This document shows positions 1 through 7,748 of a DNA stretch of 64,000 bases, one piece after another (the stretch's first letter is position 1; each line of letters begins with the position of its first letter). The position numbers were made by a program, and so were the translations under genes. Under the pieces are notes generated by a model. It was not told the origin of the DNA and made no database searches. It saw nothing but the letters and a program-made list of their open reading frames with translations. Source of the DNA: Sphingopyxis sp. LC363 (GTDB lineage: Bacteria; Pseudomonadota; Alphaproteobacteria; Sphingomonadales; Sphingomonadaceae); contig NZ_JNFC01000072.1 in assembly GCF_000756385.1 (NCBI RefSeq), forward strand, positions 62,001 to 126,000, read 5' to 3'.

Positions 1-1071
1 AAGCCCGACCTGTCCTTCACCGACGACACCCTCCTCTATGCCTCGGGATCGCGCGGCTACAAGGGCGGCGGCGCCAACCCGCCGCGCGCCGATATCGACC
101 AGAAGGTGATTCAATATCAGCCGCTCCCCGAAACCTTCAAACCCGAATATGTGACGGCGTTCGAAATCGGGACGAAGAACAGCTTCGACGGCGGCCGGTT
201 CACGCTCAACGCGGCCGCCTTCTTCAACGCCTATCAGGATTATCAGATTTCGCAGATCGTCGACCGCATCTCGCTCAACGAAAATTTCAGCGCCAAGACC
301 TGGGGGCTCGAGCTCGAGACGGCGTGGCGGCCCTCGCGCAACTTCCGGCTCGACGCGACGCTCGGCCTGCTCGACACGCGGATCGACAAGGGCGCGAAGT
401 CGATCGACGTGATGGACCGGACCCAGGGCAATCCCGACTGGATGCTGCTGCGGCCATGGCTTCAGGTTCCCTCCAACTGCATCGCGCCCAAAGCTCTCGT
501 CGAACGGATATTGGATTTTGATCGGGTGCCCGAGGATTTCAAGCTGCTGATGCTCTCGGCGCTATGCGCCGGGTCCGCGCGTTACGGCACCTTCAATCCG
601 GAGCTCCCGGGCGTTAATCCCGCGTTCCAGTTCGATCGGCTGCTGGGCTTCACCTATAATCCGCTGACCGATGCGCCGAACGGCGGGAAGGGCTTTTATG
701 CCGACCTCGGCGGCAACGAGTTGCCCAACGCGCCGCATTATACGTTCAACATCGGCGCCCAATATAGCGTCTTCCTCGAAGGCGGCGACTGGGTGCTGAC
801 CTTCCGCGGCGACTATTATCGGCAGGGCAAGAGCTATGCGCGGGTTTTCAACACCGAATATGACCGGCTGAAGGCGTGGGACAATGTCAATCTGGCGGTC
901 AACCTCGCACGCGGCGAAGGCGATTTCGCGCTCCAGCTCTATGTCAAGAATCTGTTCGACAAGGCGCCGATCACCGGCACCTTCACCAACAGCGACGACA
1001 CCGGCCTCAGCACCAACGTCTTCACGCTCGACCCCCGCATCGTCGGCCTGAACGCCACGGTGAAGTTCTAG
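1..1071 (+). CDS. TonB-dependent receptor, C-terminal part (5' end outside window)
   Basis: The reading frame is open from the first base and gives about 356 residues, so this is the C-terminal beta-barrel of an outer-membrane TonB-dependent receptor that begins upstream of the window. Visible signs are alternating aromatic strands, the stretch LLYASGSRGYKGGG near the left edge, repeated NLARGEG/LQLYVKNLFD-type late barrel strands, and a C-terminal phenylalanine (NATVKF), the usual outer-membrane targeting end. Two cysteines (in PSNCIAP and ALCAGS) probably close an extracellular loop. The imported substrate cannot be read from this fragment. A strong terminator follows at 1223. Confidence 0.9.
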   Translation, partial: KPDLSFTDDTLLYASGSRGYKGGGANPPRADIDQKVIQYQPLPETFKPEYVTAFEIGTKNSFDGGRFTLNAAAFFNAYQDYQISQIVDRISLNENFSAKTWGLELETAWRPSRNFRLDATLGLLDTRIDKGAKSIDVMDRTQGNPDWMLLRPWLQVPSNCIAPKALVERILDFDRVPEDFKLLMLSALCAGSARYGTFNPELPGVNPAFQFDRLLGFTYNPLTDAPNGGKGFYADLGGNELPNAPHYTFNIGAQYSVFLEGGDWVLTFRGDYYRQGKSYARVFNTEYDRLKAWDNVNLAVNLARGEGDFALQLYVKNLFDKAPITGTFTNSDDTGLSTNVFTLDPRIVGLNATVKF

Positions 1072-1222
1072 GAGGGCCATCGACGGGACCTGGCTGGTCG
1101 AACATCTGGCCGAAGAGGCGTCGCGAAGGGGACACGGCGCCGGCTCGGAACAAGCGATATTGGAGGGGTGTCGGTTTCTCCGTGCAATCGGACCGCGCGA
1201 GTATCACGAACCTCTCCCCTGG

Positions 1223-1260
1223 GGCCGCCGCTCGTTATCGACGGCGGCCTCCGTTTTTTT
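1223..1260 (+). terminator. Rho-independent terminator after the first receptor
   Basis: An 8-bp GC stem (GGCCGCCG at 1223-1230 pairing with CGGCGGCC at 1242-1249) is followed after three bases by a run of T at 1254-1260. It sits about 150 bases after the receptor stop codon on the same strand. Confidence 0.85.
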
Positions 1261-1363
1261 ATACGCGATAGGAGGGCGATGCGCCTGAACCCGGTCGGAT
1301 CATGGCTCTCGCTCCATGGTCGGCAACGAGGTTAAGGCGTCAGAGCATCGTGCGTTTAATATG

Positions 1364-1450
1364 ATCCATTCGCCCTGAGCTTGTCGAAGGGGCGTTCTTC
1401 CTTTCTGCCGTCAAAAAAAACGGTGCTTCGACAAGCTCAACACGAACGGG
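1364..1450. repeat. REP-like palindromic repeat, family A copy 1
   Basis: The left arm contains TTCGCCCTGAGCTTGTCGAA and the right arm contains GCTTCGACAAGCTCAACACG, which is close to its reverse complement, so the unit folds into a long imperfect hairpin. A second copy with the same two arms lies at 16274-16364. Dispersed intergenic palindromes with this core are familiar from sphingomonad and related genomes. Confidence 0.85.
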
Positions 1451-1677
1451 TGTTGGGTGACGATGCAGATTTGGCGCACGGCGCTCAAGAAGATTGGCAG
1501 ACATCTGCGGGCGATGGTAAATTTCTTCGAAACCCTATTCGATGTCACTACCAAAATACTAAAAATGCGTATAAAAAATGTCGCGCTCCATCCCCCCTCT
1601 TTCGCATCGCGTGCGTCATAGGAGTCGGGAGGCATCCCGCCTTTCCAAATCAACATCGACTAGGAAGAGGAAGTGTC

Positions 1678-2148
1678 ATGAACAAATTCACGGCCCTGAT
1701 GGGAACCGTCGCAGCGCTCGCCATGCCCTTCGCTGCCAATGCGCAATCGTTCAGCGGCAACGCCAACGGCAGCAGCGGCTATGCCGATCTGGAGCAGACC
1801 CTTCGTGTGACCTGCGACGTCACCTTCGACGGAACGGTCACGTCGAGCACCACCGTCGCGATTACATCGCCCGATATCGCGCCGGGCGATTTCAGCTGCT
1901 TCGCCGTCGTCCCGCAGGGCACCTGGTCGGCCGCTACGGTCCCGGGCGATGCCACCAAGGTCGACATCACCATGGGCGCCAACACGATCGCCAACGACCC
2001 CTGCTATGGCACCGTTCGCGGCGACTGGAACAACAGCACCAAGGTGCTGACGATCACCAACAAGACGCTGCCGCCGATCGATCCGAACGGCAACACCTGC
2101 ACGATCCACGATGCAAGCATCTCGATCCCCAACCTGAATCTCTCCTAA
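1678..2148 (+). CDS. Small secreted protein, PraB-like (tentative)
   Basis: This 156-residue protein starts with a clear signal peptide (MNKFTALMGTVAALAMPFAANAQ, cleavage expected after the AQ/NAQ region). The ATG at 1678 is preceded by a purine-rich ribosome-binding site (AGGAAGAGGAAG). The mature part is rich in Thr, Ser, Val and Asn, is predicted to be all beta, and has four cysteines (in VTCDV, FSCFA, DPCYG and NTCTI) that could form two disulfides. The spacing of cysteines and the strand-like pattern including GDWNNSTKVLTIT recall the PraB family of secreted proteins associated with alkane use. That family assignment is from memory and uncertain. A receptor-like gene follows 190 bases downstream. 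Confidence 0.7.
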   Translation: MNKFTALMGTVAALAMPFAANAQSFSGNANGSSGYADLEQTLRVTCDVTFDGTVTSSTTVAITSPDIAPGDFSCFAVVPQGTWSAATVPGDATKVDITMGANTIANDPCYGTVRGDWNNSTKVLTITNKTLPPIDPNGNTCTIHDASISIPNLNLS

Positions 2149-2161
2149 GTCCGGTTGGGAG

Positions 2162-2193
2162 GTGGCCGGGCTGAACCCTCCGTGCCCGGCCAC
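2162..2193 (+). terminator. Hairpin after the small secreted protein (possible terminator)
   Basis: A perfect 10-bp stem (GTGGCCGGGC with GCCCGGCCAC) lies 14 bases after the stop codon at 2148. There is no T run, so it may act as an mRNA 3' stabiliser or a weak attenuator between the small gene and the receptor gene rather than as a classical terminator. Confidence 0.5.
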
Positions 2194-2339
2194 ATCAATC
2201 AGTGTATGGCTTCTCGCCGCTGCGACCGTCGCCGTTCCCGTCCGCATTCGACTTTGTCGGCGGCCGGGGGGCGGCGGTCTTAGCGCACTCGATAATCGGT
2301 TACGAACGGAGGTTTAGGGCCAGGGAATCGCGAAGCCGG

Positions 2340-4679
2340 ATGCGGGAAAGGGAAGCAGCGCGCAAAAACGACGCGGACGATCCATCGGGCCCGTCCGGCG
2401 GGCGCGAGGCCTTCCGCAATCCCGGATGGCGTTGTGCGGTGCTGCTGGCCTCGATGTGCCTGTGGCCGTTCGTTGCTGCAGGCGCGCAGGACCTGCCTTC
2501 TGCCGGGGCGCTATCGCCGGACGCCGCCGACGGCGAGGCCGTCGCAGTCGGCGATGATCAGGAGATCGTCGTCACCGCCCGATATGGCGAGGCGCTCGTC
2601 GAACCCGAAATCGAGCTCGACGAGTTGCAGATCGATTCCTATGGTGCCTATTCGATCGGGGAACTGGTGCGCCGCATCACGCCGCTGACCGGGCGACCCG
2701 ACGAACGGCCCATCATTCTGATCAATGGCGAGCGCGTCGATTCGATTCAGGATTTGGCGAGCTTCCCGCCGGCCGCGCTCAAGCGTCTTGCGATCCTGCC
2801 GCCCGAAGCCGCCGGGCGATACGGCTATGCGGGCAACCAGCGCGTCGTGAACCTCGTCCTCAAACGACATTTCGTGTCTTGGGAGGCGCAGGCCAGCGTT
2901 AAGGCGCCGACCGCGGGGGGCCAAATTGGCGGCAGCGGATCGGCGGGGCGTTTCGTCATCGACGGCAAGGCGCGGTGGAGCGCGCAGGTCCAGCTTGCGG
3001 GCGAGAGCGCGCTGTTCGAAAGTTCGCGCGCCTCGTCGCCACCACGGGCGGATGACGACGCCTTTCGGTCGCTGCGTCCCGCGACGGAGCAGATGTCGGT
3101 CTCCGCGGGGCTTACGCGGCCGATCGGGCGCTTCAGTGCTTCCTTGAGCCTCAACGCCGCGGCAAGTGGCAGCCGGCAATCGCTGGGCCTGGCGCAGACC
3201 GACCCCGGCGCGCGCGCGCCGGTCCTGCTCGGCAGGCAAAATTCCCGGAATCTCGGTCTTTCGACCAGCTTGTCGGGGCCTCTCGCCGGCGGGCGCGCGA
3301 TCTTCAGCGCCAACTATACGCGCGTCTGGGCGAACGGCCGCATCGACCAGCCCGACGGGCTGTCGCCCGAAGGATTCGCTACAAGCCGCAACCGGTCGGT
3401 GAGCGAAAACTTGAGCACGCGGCTGACCTACAACCGATCGATCGCCGACCTGCCGGCCGGGCCGTTGACGGCGACGCTGACGGCGGGAATGAACCGCAAC
3501 CGCACGACCAGTCGGTTCAGGAACGGAATAGACGATGACGACCGCACCGTCCGCGTGGGACAGGACCGATATGACGGCCGGCTGTCGTTCGCGGTGCCGA
3601 TCGCCAGTCGAAACGAAAACCCGCATTCGCTGCTCGGTGACCTGGCGCTGGACTTCGCCGGCGGTCTGACCTTCGGTTCCCGCGAGACGTCGCGTCCGCG
3701 GTTCGAGCTGGGCGCGAACTGGAGCCCTGTTCCCGCACTCCGGTTCGACGGATCGGTCAGCTTCGCCAAGCTCGCGCCATCGCTCGATCAATTGACCGCC
3801 CCTTATTCAGAAGAGGTGCGACGCGTTTACGATTTCGCACGACAGGAAATCGCCGAACCGGTCTGGGTCACCGGCGGCAACCCCGATCTGGGATCGGGCC
3901 GACGTCGCACCTTGTCGCTGGGCGCCACTTTGCGTCCGTTCGATCCCCGGCTGCTCTCGCTGTCGGTCGAATATCGGGGACAGCAGTCGACGGGTGGCGC
4001 GGGCGGATTTCCCGGGGTTTCGCTGGCGGTCGAAGTCGCCTTTCCCGACCGGTTCGTCCGCGATGCGGCGGGGCGCCTGATCCGGGTGGACGCCCGGCCG
4101 ATCCGGATCGTGCGCGACACGACCGAACGGCTGAACAACAGCCTGACGCTGTTGCTTGCACCGGGGCGGAAGGAGGAAGGCGCCTCCGCTGCGTTGACGG
4201 GTCATCCCTGGCAATTCACCCTGTCTGTGAACCACGGCTGGTTGCTGCGCAGCGAACTGCTGACCAGCCTTGGCGCCCCCGTGATCGACCGGCTGGACGG
4301 CGATACGGCGCAGTCGCGGCACAATGTGAGCGTCCAGCTTGTGGCGGGCAAACCGGGCATGGGCGTGACGCTCGACGGCAATTGGCAGAGCGGATTCCGG
4401 CTCCGCGCGCCTGCCGGATCGGATGGCCAGCCGGATTATCTCCATCGCCCCGTGACGACGCTGAACCTCCGCCTCTTCGCCGAGCCCGAGCGCCTGCTGC
4501 GAACGCCGGAGAAGCCAGAATGGCTTTCGGATCTGAACATCTCGCTCGAAATCCGAAACCTGTTCAACAGCTATCGGCGCGTGGTGCTGGACGACGGGAG
4601 TGTTCCGGCGGGGTATCGGCGCTATGATGTGGACCCGCTCGGGCGCACGATCCAGCTTTCGGTACGGAAGCGGTTTTGA
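2340..4679 (+). CDS. TonB-dependent receptor-like outer-membrane protein
   Basis: The protein is about 779 residues from the ATG at 2340. A GTG at 2202 would add 46 residues but gives no better leader. A hydrophobic export segment (CAVLLASMCLWPFVAAGAQ) follows an unusually long charged N-region. A plug-like domain comes next, with the conserved turn IILINGERV and the stretch PPEAAGRYGYAGNQRVVNLVLK. The remainder is a long barrel ending in RKRF. Plug features place it in the TonB-dependent receptor superfamily, in a subgroup common in sphingomonads. The substrate is unknown. The true start codon is the main uncertainty. Confidence 0.75.
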   Translation: MREREAARKNDADDPSGPSGGREAFRNPGWRCAVLLASMCLWPFVAAGAQDLPSAGALSPDAADGEAVAVGDDQEIVVTARYGEALVEPEIELDELQIDSYGAYSIGELVRRITPLTGRPDERPIILINGERVDSIQDLASFPPAALKRLAILPPEAAGRYGYAGNQRVVNLVLKRHFVSWEAQASVKAPTAGGQIGGSGSAGRFVIDGKARWSAQVQLAGESALFESSRASSPPRADDDAFRSLRPATEQMSVSAGLTRPIGRFSASLSLNAAASGSRQSLGLAQTDPGARAPVLLGRQNSRNLGLSTSLSGPLAGGRAIFSANYTRVWANGRIDQPDGLSPEGFATSRNRSVSENLSTRLTYNRSIADLPAGPLTATLTAGMNRNRTTSRFRNGIDDDDRTVRVGQDRYDGRLSFAVPIASRNENPHSLLGDLALDFAGGLTFGSRETSRPRFELGANWSPVPALRFDGSVSFAKLAPSLDQLTAPYSEEVRRVYDFARQEIAEPVWVTGGNPDLGSGRRRTLSLGATLRPFDPRLLSLSVEYRGQQSTGGAGGFPGVSLAVEVAFPDRFVRDAAGRLIRVDARPIRIVRDTTERLNNSLTLLLAPGRKEEGASAALTGHPWQFTLSVNHGWLLRSELLTSLGAPVIDRLDGDTAQSRHNVSVQLVAGKPGMGVTLDGNWQSGFRLRAPAGSDGQPDYLHRPVTTLNLRLFAEPERLLRTPEKPEWLSDLNISLEIRNLFNSYRRVVLDDGSVPAGYRRYDVDPLGRTIQLSVRKRF

Positions 4680-4682
4680 TGG

Positions 4683-5162
4683 TCAGTTGACGCGGTCGCG
4701 GCTCTCGGTCGTGCGCGCCCATTCGGCGAGATGGCCATGGCGCTTGATCGTCTTGAGGCACACCACCGTCTTCAAGCGCTGGACGCCGGGCAGTTTCGAC
4801 AGATTGTGACGAAGCAGCTCGTCGAGATGGTCGGCCGATCGTGCGAAGATCTTCAGCAAATAGTCGCTTTCGCCCGCGGTCGTGTGGCACTCGACGACGG
4901 CGGGATGCGCGAGCACCGCGGCTTCGAATTCGATATGCGCGTCGAAGCGGATCTGCACCTCGACGAAGCTCTGCACCGCGAGGCCGATCGCGATCGGATC
5001 GAGGCGCGCGGCATAGCCTTCGATCACGCCGCTTTCCTCGAGATTTTTCACCCGCGACCAGCAGGGCGATTTGGAGAGGCCGACCTGCTCGCCGAGGTCG
5101 GCATAGGATTGGCGGCCGTCGCGTTCGAGCGCGGCGACGATCTTCCAGTCGAGCTTGTCCAT
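4683..5162 (-). CDS. Lrp/AsnC family transcriptional regulator
   Basis: This 159-residue protein starts MDKLDWKIVAALERDGRQS, the standard beginning of the AsnC-type winged helix, with the recognition helix around LSKSPCWSRVKNLEE. The C-terminal half is a RAM/ligand-binding domain (AVVECHTTAGESDYLLK). The frame is open upstream of the ATG at 5162 but carries no further Lrp features. The gene is divergent from the aromatic amino acid hydroxylase operon starting at 5333, and Lrp-family proteins often control neighbouring amino-acid catabolism genes in response to the amino acid. Control of that operon, probably by tryptophan or another aromatic amino acid, is an inference from position. Confidence 0.9.
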   Translation of the reverse strand: MDKLDWKIVAALERDGRQSYADLGEQVGLSKSPCWSRVKNLEESGVIEGYAARLDPIAIGLAVQSFVEVQIRFDAHIEFEAAVLAHPAVVECHTTAGESDYLLKIFARSADHLDELLRHNLSKLPGVQRLKTVVCLKTIKRHGHLAEWARTTESRDRVN

Positions 5163-5200
5163 GCGTTTCGTCCTTGAATGGCGGCAAGAAGCTAACATGG

Positions 5201-5214
5201 AGGAACATATTCCT
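5201..5214. promoter_or_regulatory. Short palindrome in the Lrp/hydroxylase divergent promoter region (candidate operator)
   Basis: The sequence AGGAACATATTCCT has perfect 5-base arms (AGGAA/TTCCT) around a 4-base centre, within an AT-rich patch of the 170-base divergent gap. It lies 39 bases upstream of the regulator start and about 120 bases upstream of the hydroxylase start. Lrp-family operators are typically short, AT-rich imperfect palindromes, so this is a reasonable but unproven binding site. Confidence 0.35.
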
Positions 5215-5332
5215 TCAAATAAGAAAAAATGCAGAACGAATGACGATTTTTCGCCCCGCTTCGCCACCAAATCCGCACAATGTTCGCGCACGCGCAGGCT
5301 AGTCTGGCGGCCGAAGGTTTGGAGAGAGACCG

Positions 5333-6205
5333 ATGGCCGCGACGCATATTTTCGACGTACCGCCCGAAGGCGTCGCGGCCGATTGGACAATGCCGCAAAA
5401 CTGGCGTGCCTTCACCGACGGGCAGCACAAGACCTGGCGCGCCCTTTTCGAACGGCAGTCGGCGGCGCTCGACGGCTATGCGTGCCGGTCGTTTCTCGGC
5501 GGGCTCGACATTCTTCGCAAGCTGAAGCCGGGGGTTCCCGATTTCGCCGAACTCAACGCGCTGCTGAAACCCGCGTCGGGGTGGGAAGTCGTCGCGGTGC
5601 CCGGCTGGATCCCGAACGAGCCTTTTTTCGAGCATCTCGCGCACCGGCGCTTTCCCGCGGCCAATTTCCTCCGCTCGCCCGAGCAGATTGCGTACAGCGA
5701 AGAGCCCGACATGTTTCACGACATTTTCGGGCATGTGCCGATGCTGACCGATCCGGCCTTTTCGGACTTCCTCGTCGCTTATGGGCAGGCGGGGCTGCGC
5801 GCTGAAAAGCTGGGCGCGTCGGATTTCCTCGGGCGGCTTTGGCTTTATACGGTCGAGTTCGGGCTGGTCGTCGAGGATGGCGAGCTTCGCGCCTTTGGCG
5901 GCGGGCTGATGTCCAGCCTCGCCGAAACCGTGTCGGCGCTGACCGCGCCCGAACCGCGGCGGATTTGGCTCGATATCGAGCGCGTGATGCGGACCAAATA
6001 TCATTTCGACCAGTTGCAGCAGACCTATTTCGTCGTTGCGGGCTTCGAGGAATTGCTGCGCGCGACCGAGGAAACCGACTTCGCCAGCATCTATCGCAAG
6101 ATTGCGGGCGAACCGGCGCTCGAACCGGGGGATGGCTGGCCCGGCGATCTGGCCTATGAAGGACGTCTGCCGGCCGCTCCGGCAGGCAGAGAGGCACGCT
6201 CATGA
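5333..6205 (+). CDS. Aromatic amino acid hydroxylase (PhhA family; possible tryptophan 5-hydroxylase)
   Basis: The 290-residue protein is a pterin-dependent, non-haem-iron aromatic amino acid hydroxylase. The iron ligands are visible as His129 and His134 (DMFHDIFGHVP) and Glu175 (YTVEFGL). A ribosome-binding site (GGAGAG) precedes the ATG at 5333. In phenylalanine hydroxylases a Trp stands four residues before the ligand Glu (human Trp326, Chromobacterium Trp180, from memory); here it is Leu171 (RLWLYTVEFG). Tryptophan hydroxylases carry Phe at this position, and changing the Trp is known to shift the preference towards tryptophan. With tryptophan 2,3-dioxygenase overlapping by four bases downstream, tryptophan may be the real substrate. 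The conservative name would be phenylalanine 4-monooxygenase. Confidence 0.85.
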   Translation: MAATHIFDVPPEGVAADWTMPQNWRAFTDGQHKTWRALFERQSAALDGYACRSFLGGLDILRKLKPGVPDFAELNALLKPASGWEVVAVPGWIPNEPFFEHLAHRRFPAANFLRSPEQIAYSEEPDMFHDIFGHVPMLTDPAFSDFLVAYGQAGLRAEKLGASDFLGRLWLYTVEFGLVVEDGELRAFGGGLMSSLAETVSALTAPEPRRIWLDIERVMRTKYHFDQLQQTYFVVAGFEELLRATEETDFASIYRKIAGEPALEPGDGWPGDLAYEGRLPAAPAGREARS

Positions 6206-7122
6206 TCAGGCAGACGCGCGACGGCGGCACCGAAATTTTCGAGACCGAGATCGACGGCGAGACGATCCAGTGGGACAATGGCCTGACCTATGCGCGCCAT
6301 ATCCAGACGCAGCAGCTTCTGTCGGCGCAGGTGCCGGTGTCGGACAAGCCCGACGAGATGCTGTTCATCATCATGCACCAGACGATGGAGCTGTGGCTCA
6401 AGCTCGTCCTGCATGAAGGCCGGATCGTCTATGACGCGATCAAGGGCGACCAGCTCGAGATCGCGGGCAAGGGGCTCGACCGGATCGCGACGATCCAGCG
6501 CCACATGATCCACAGCTGGGAAGTGCTCGCGACGCTGACACCGCACGACTTCCTGACCTTTCGCGGTTTCCTGCGCCGCGCGTCGGGCTTCCAGTCGCAG
6601 CAATATCGCGAGCTCGAATATCTGCTCGGCAACAAGCGCGAGGATATGATGATCGTCCACAAGGACGACCCGCAAGCGACTGAAAGGCTGCGTGCGACGT
6701 TCGAGGCTCCGTCGCTCTATGACGAGTTGCTGCGGCTGCTCGCGCGGCGCGGCTTCGCCATTCCCGCCGATCATCTCGAGCGCGACTGGACCAAATCCTA
6801 TGAGGCGTCGGAGGCGGTCGAGAAGGCATGGCTCGCGATCTACACCGATCCCGAGCATCACTGGGATCTCTACACCCTCGCCGAGAAGATCACCGCGCTC
6901 GAATATTATTTCCAGGAATGGCGCTTCAAGCACATGAAGACCGTCGCGCGCGTGATCGGGCACAAGCCGGGGACGGGCGGATCGTCGGGGGTCAATTACC
7001 TCGTCAAGGCGCTGAGCCTCAGCTTCTTCCCCGAACTCTGGTCGATGCGGACCGAGATGGTCGCGCCGCGGCAAGGTGGTGACTATGGGGGCGGCGATTA
7101 TTCCGAAGGGACGCGCGCATGA
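6202..7122 (+). CDS. kynA: Tryptophan 2,3-dioxygenase
   Basis: This 306-residue haem dioxygenase opens the indole ring to N-formylkynurenine. Family marks are DEMLFIIMHQTMELW (Phe55 and His59 of the substrate pocket), SGFQSQQYR, the LLGNK motif, and the C-terminal HKPGTGGSSGV segment; the axial haem His lies in the preceding FKHMKTV helix. The ATG at 6202 overlaps the hydroxylase stop (ATGA). Compared from memory with the Xanthomonas enzyme, the N-terminal pocket motif reads LTYARHIQTQQLLS instead of a LTYxxYLxLDQLLS pattern, so an indole-contacting Tyr appears as His33 and the conserved Asp as Gln37. Phe117 stands where the Xanthomonas enzyme has Tyr113. These changes may fit a substituted indole such as 5-hydroxytryptophan. 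Confidence 0.92.
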   Translation: MIRQTRDGGTEIFETEIDGETIQWDNGLTYARHIQTQQLLSAQVPVSDKPDEMLFIIMHQTMELWLKLVLHEGRIVYDAIKGDQLEIAGKGLDRIATIQRHMIHSWEVLATLTPHDFLTFRGFLRRASGFQSQQYRELEYLLGNKREDMMIVHKDDPQATERLRATFEAPSLYDELLRLLARRGFAIPADHLERDWTKSYEASEAVEKAWLAIYTDPEHHWDLYTLAEKITALEYYFQEWRFKHMKTVARVIGHKPGTGGSSGVNYLVKALSLSFFPELWSMRTEMVAPRQGGDYGGGDYSEGTRA

Positions 7123-7748
7123 GCCGGATCTGGGACATTTCGCAGCCGCTCCACGCCGCGGTGCCGGTGTGGCCGGGTGAGCCCGCCTTCGCGCTCCACA
7201 GCCATGCGGTGATCGGCGATGGGTGCCCGGTCAACGTCGGCGGCATGTTCACGCCGCTGCACGCAGGCACCCACGGCGATGCGCCGCTGCACTATGCCAA
7301 TGACGGCGTCTCGTCGGCCGACTGCGACCTCGATCCCTATATCGGACCGTGCGTGCTGCTCGACGTGCGCCATGCGCGCGGGAGGGTCGAGATTGCCGAT
7401 ATCGACTGGACCGCGATCGACGGTGCCGAGCGCGTGTTGCTGCGAACCTATGAGCGGTTTCCGCACGAGGCGTGGGACGGCGATTTCACCGCGATCGCCA
7501 GCGAAGTGATAGCGCGGCTCGGCAGCATCGGCGTGCGCCTGATCGGCACCGATGCGGCATCGCTCGACCCCGAACAATCGAAGACGCTCGACGCGCATCA
7601 GGCGGTGAAGGCCGCTGATATGCGAATATTGGAAGGGCTGGTGCTCGATGATGTGCCGCCGGGCCGGTACGAGCTCGTCGCGCTGCCGCTCCGCATCGTC
7701 GGCGCCGATGCCAGCCCGGTGCGCGCCATCCTGAGGGAAATCGCATGA
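7119..7748 (+). CDS. kynB: Kynurenine formamidase (arylformamidase)
   Basis: This 209-residue metal-dependent hydrolase of the cyclase family removes formate from N-formylkynurenine. The metal-binding signature is visible as HAGTHGDAPLHY near residues 48-59. The start reads MSRIWDISQPLHAAVPVWPGE, typical of bacterial KynB, and the length is normal. It overlaps both neighbours by ATGA junctions (7119 and 7745), so translation is probably coupled along the tryptophan operon. If the operon acts on 5-hydroxytryptophan, the substrate would be N-formyl-5-hydroxykynurenine. Confidence 0.93.
   Translation: MSRIWDISQPLHAAVPVWPGEPAFALHSHAVIGDGCPVNVGGMFTPLHAGTHGDAPLHYANDGVSSADCDLDPYIGPCVLLDVRHARGRVEIADIDWTAIDGAERVLLRTYERFPHEAWDGDFTAIASEVIARLGSIGVRLIGTDAASLDPEQSKTLDAHQAVKAADMRILEGLVLDDVPPGRYELVALPLRIVGADASPVRAILREIA

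Larger units (their letters stand above)
1072..1677. other. 606-base intergenic region
   Basis: No convincing gene is present. The region holds a rho-independent terminator (1223-1260), a palindromic repeat (1364-1450) and an AT-richer stretch at about 1500-1580 that probably carries the promoter of the small secreted protein starting at 1678. Short open frames here have no recognisable protein features. Confidence 0.6.

Noticed and set aside
2511-3791. Minus-strand frame opposite the second receptor
   Set aside because: Arg-rich antisense sequence without protein features; the plus-strand frame has plug and barrel signatures.
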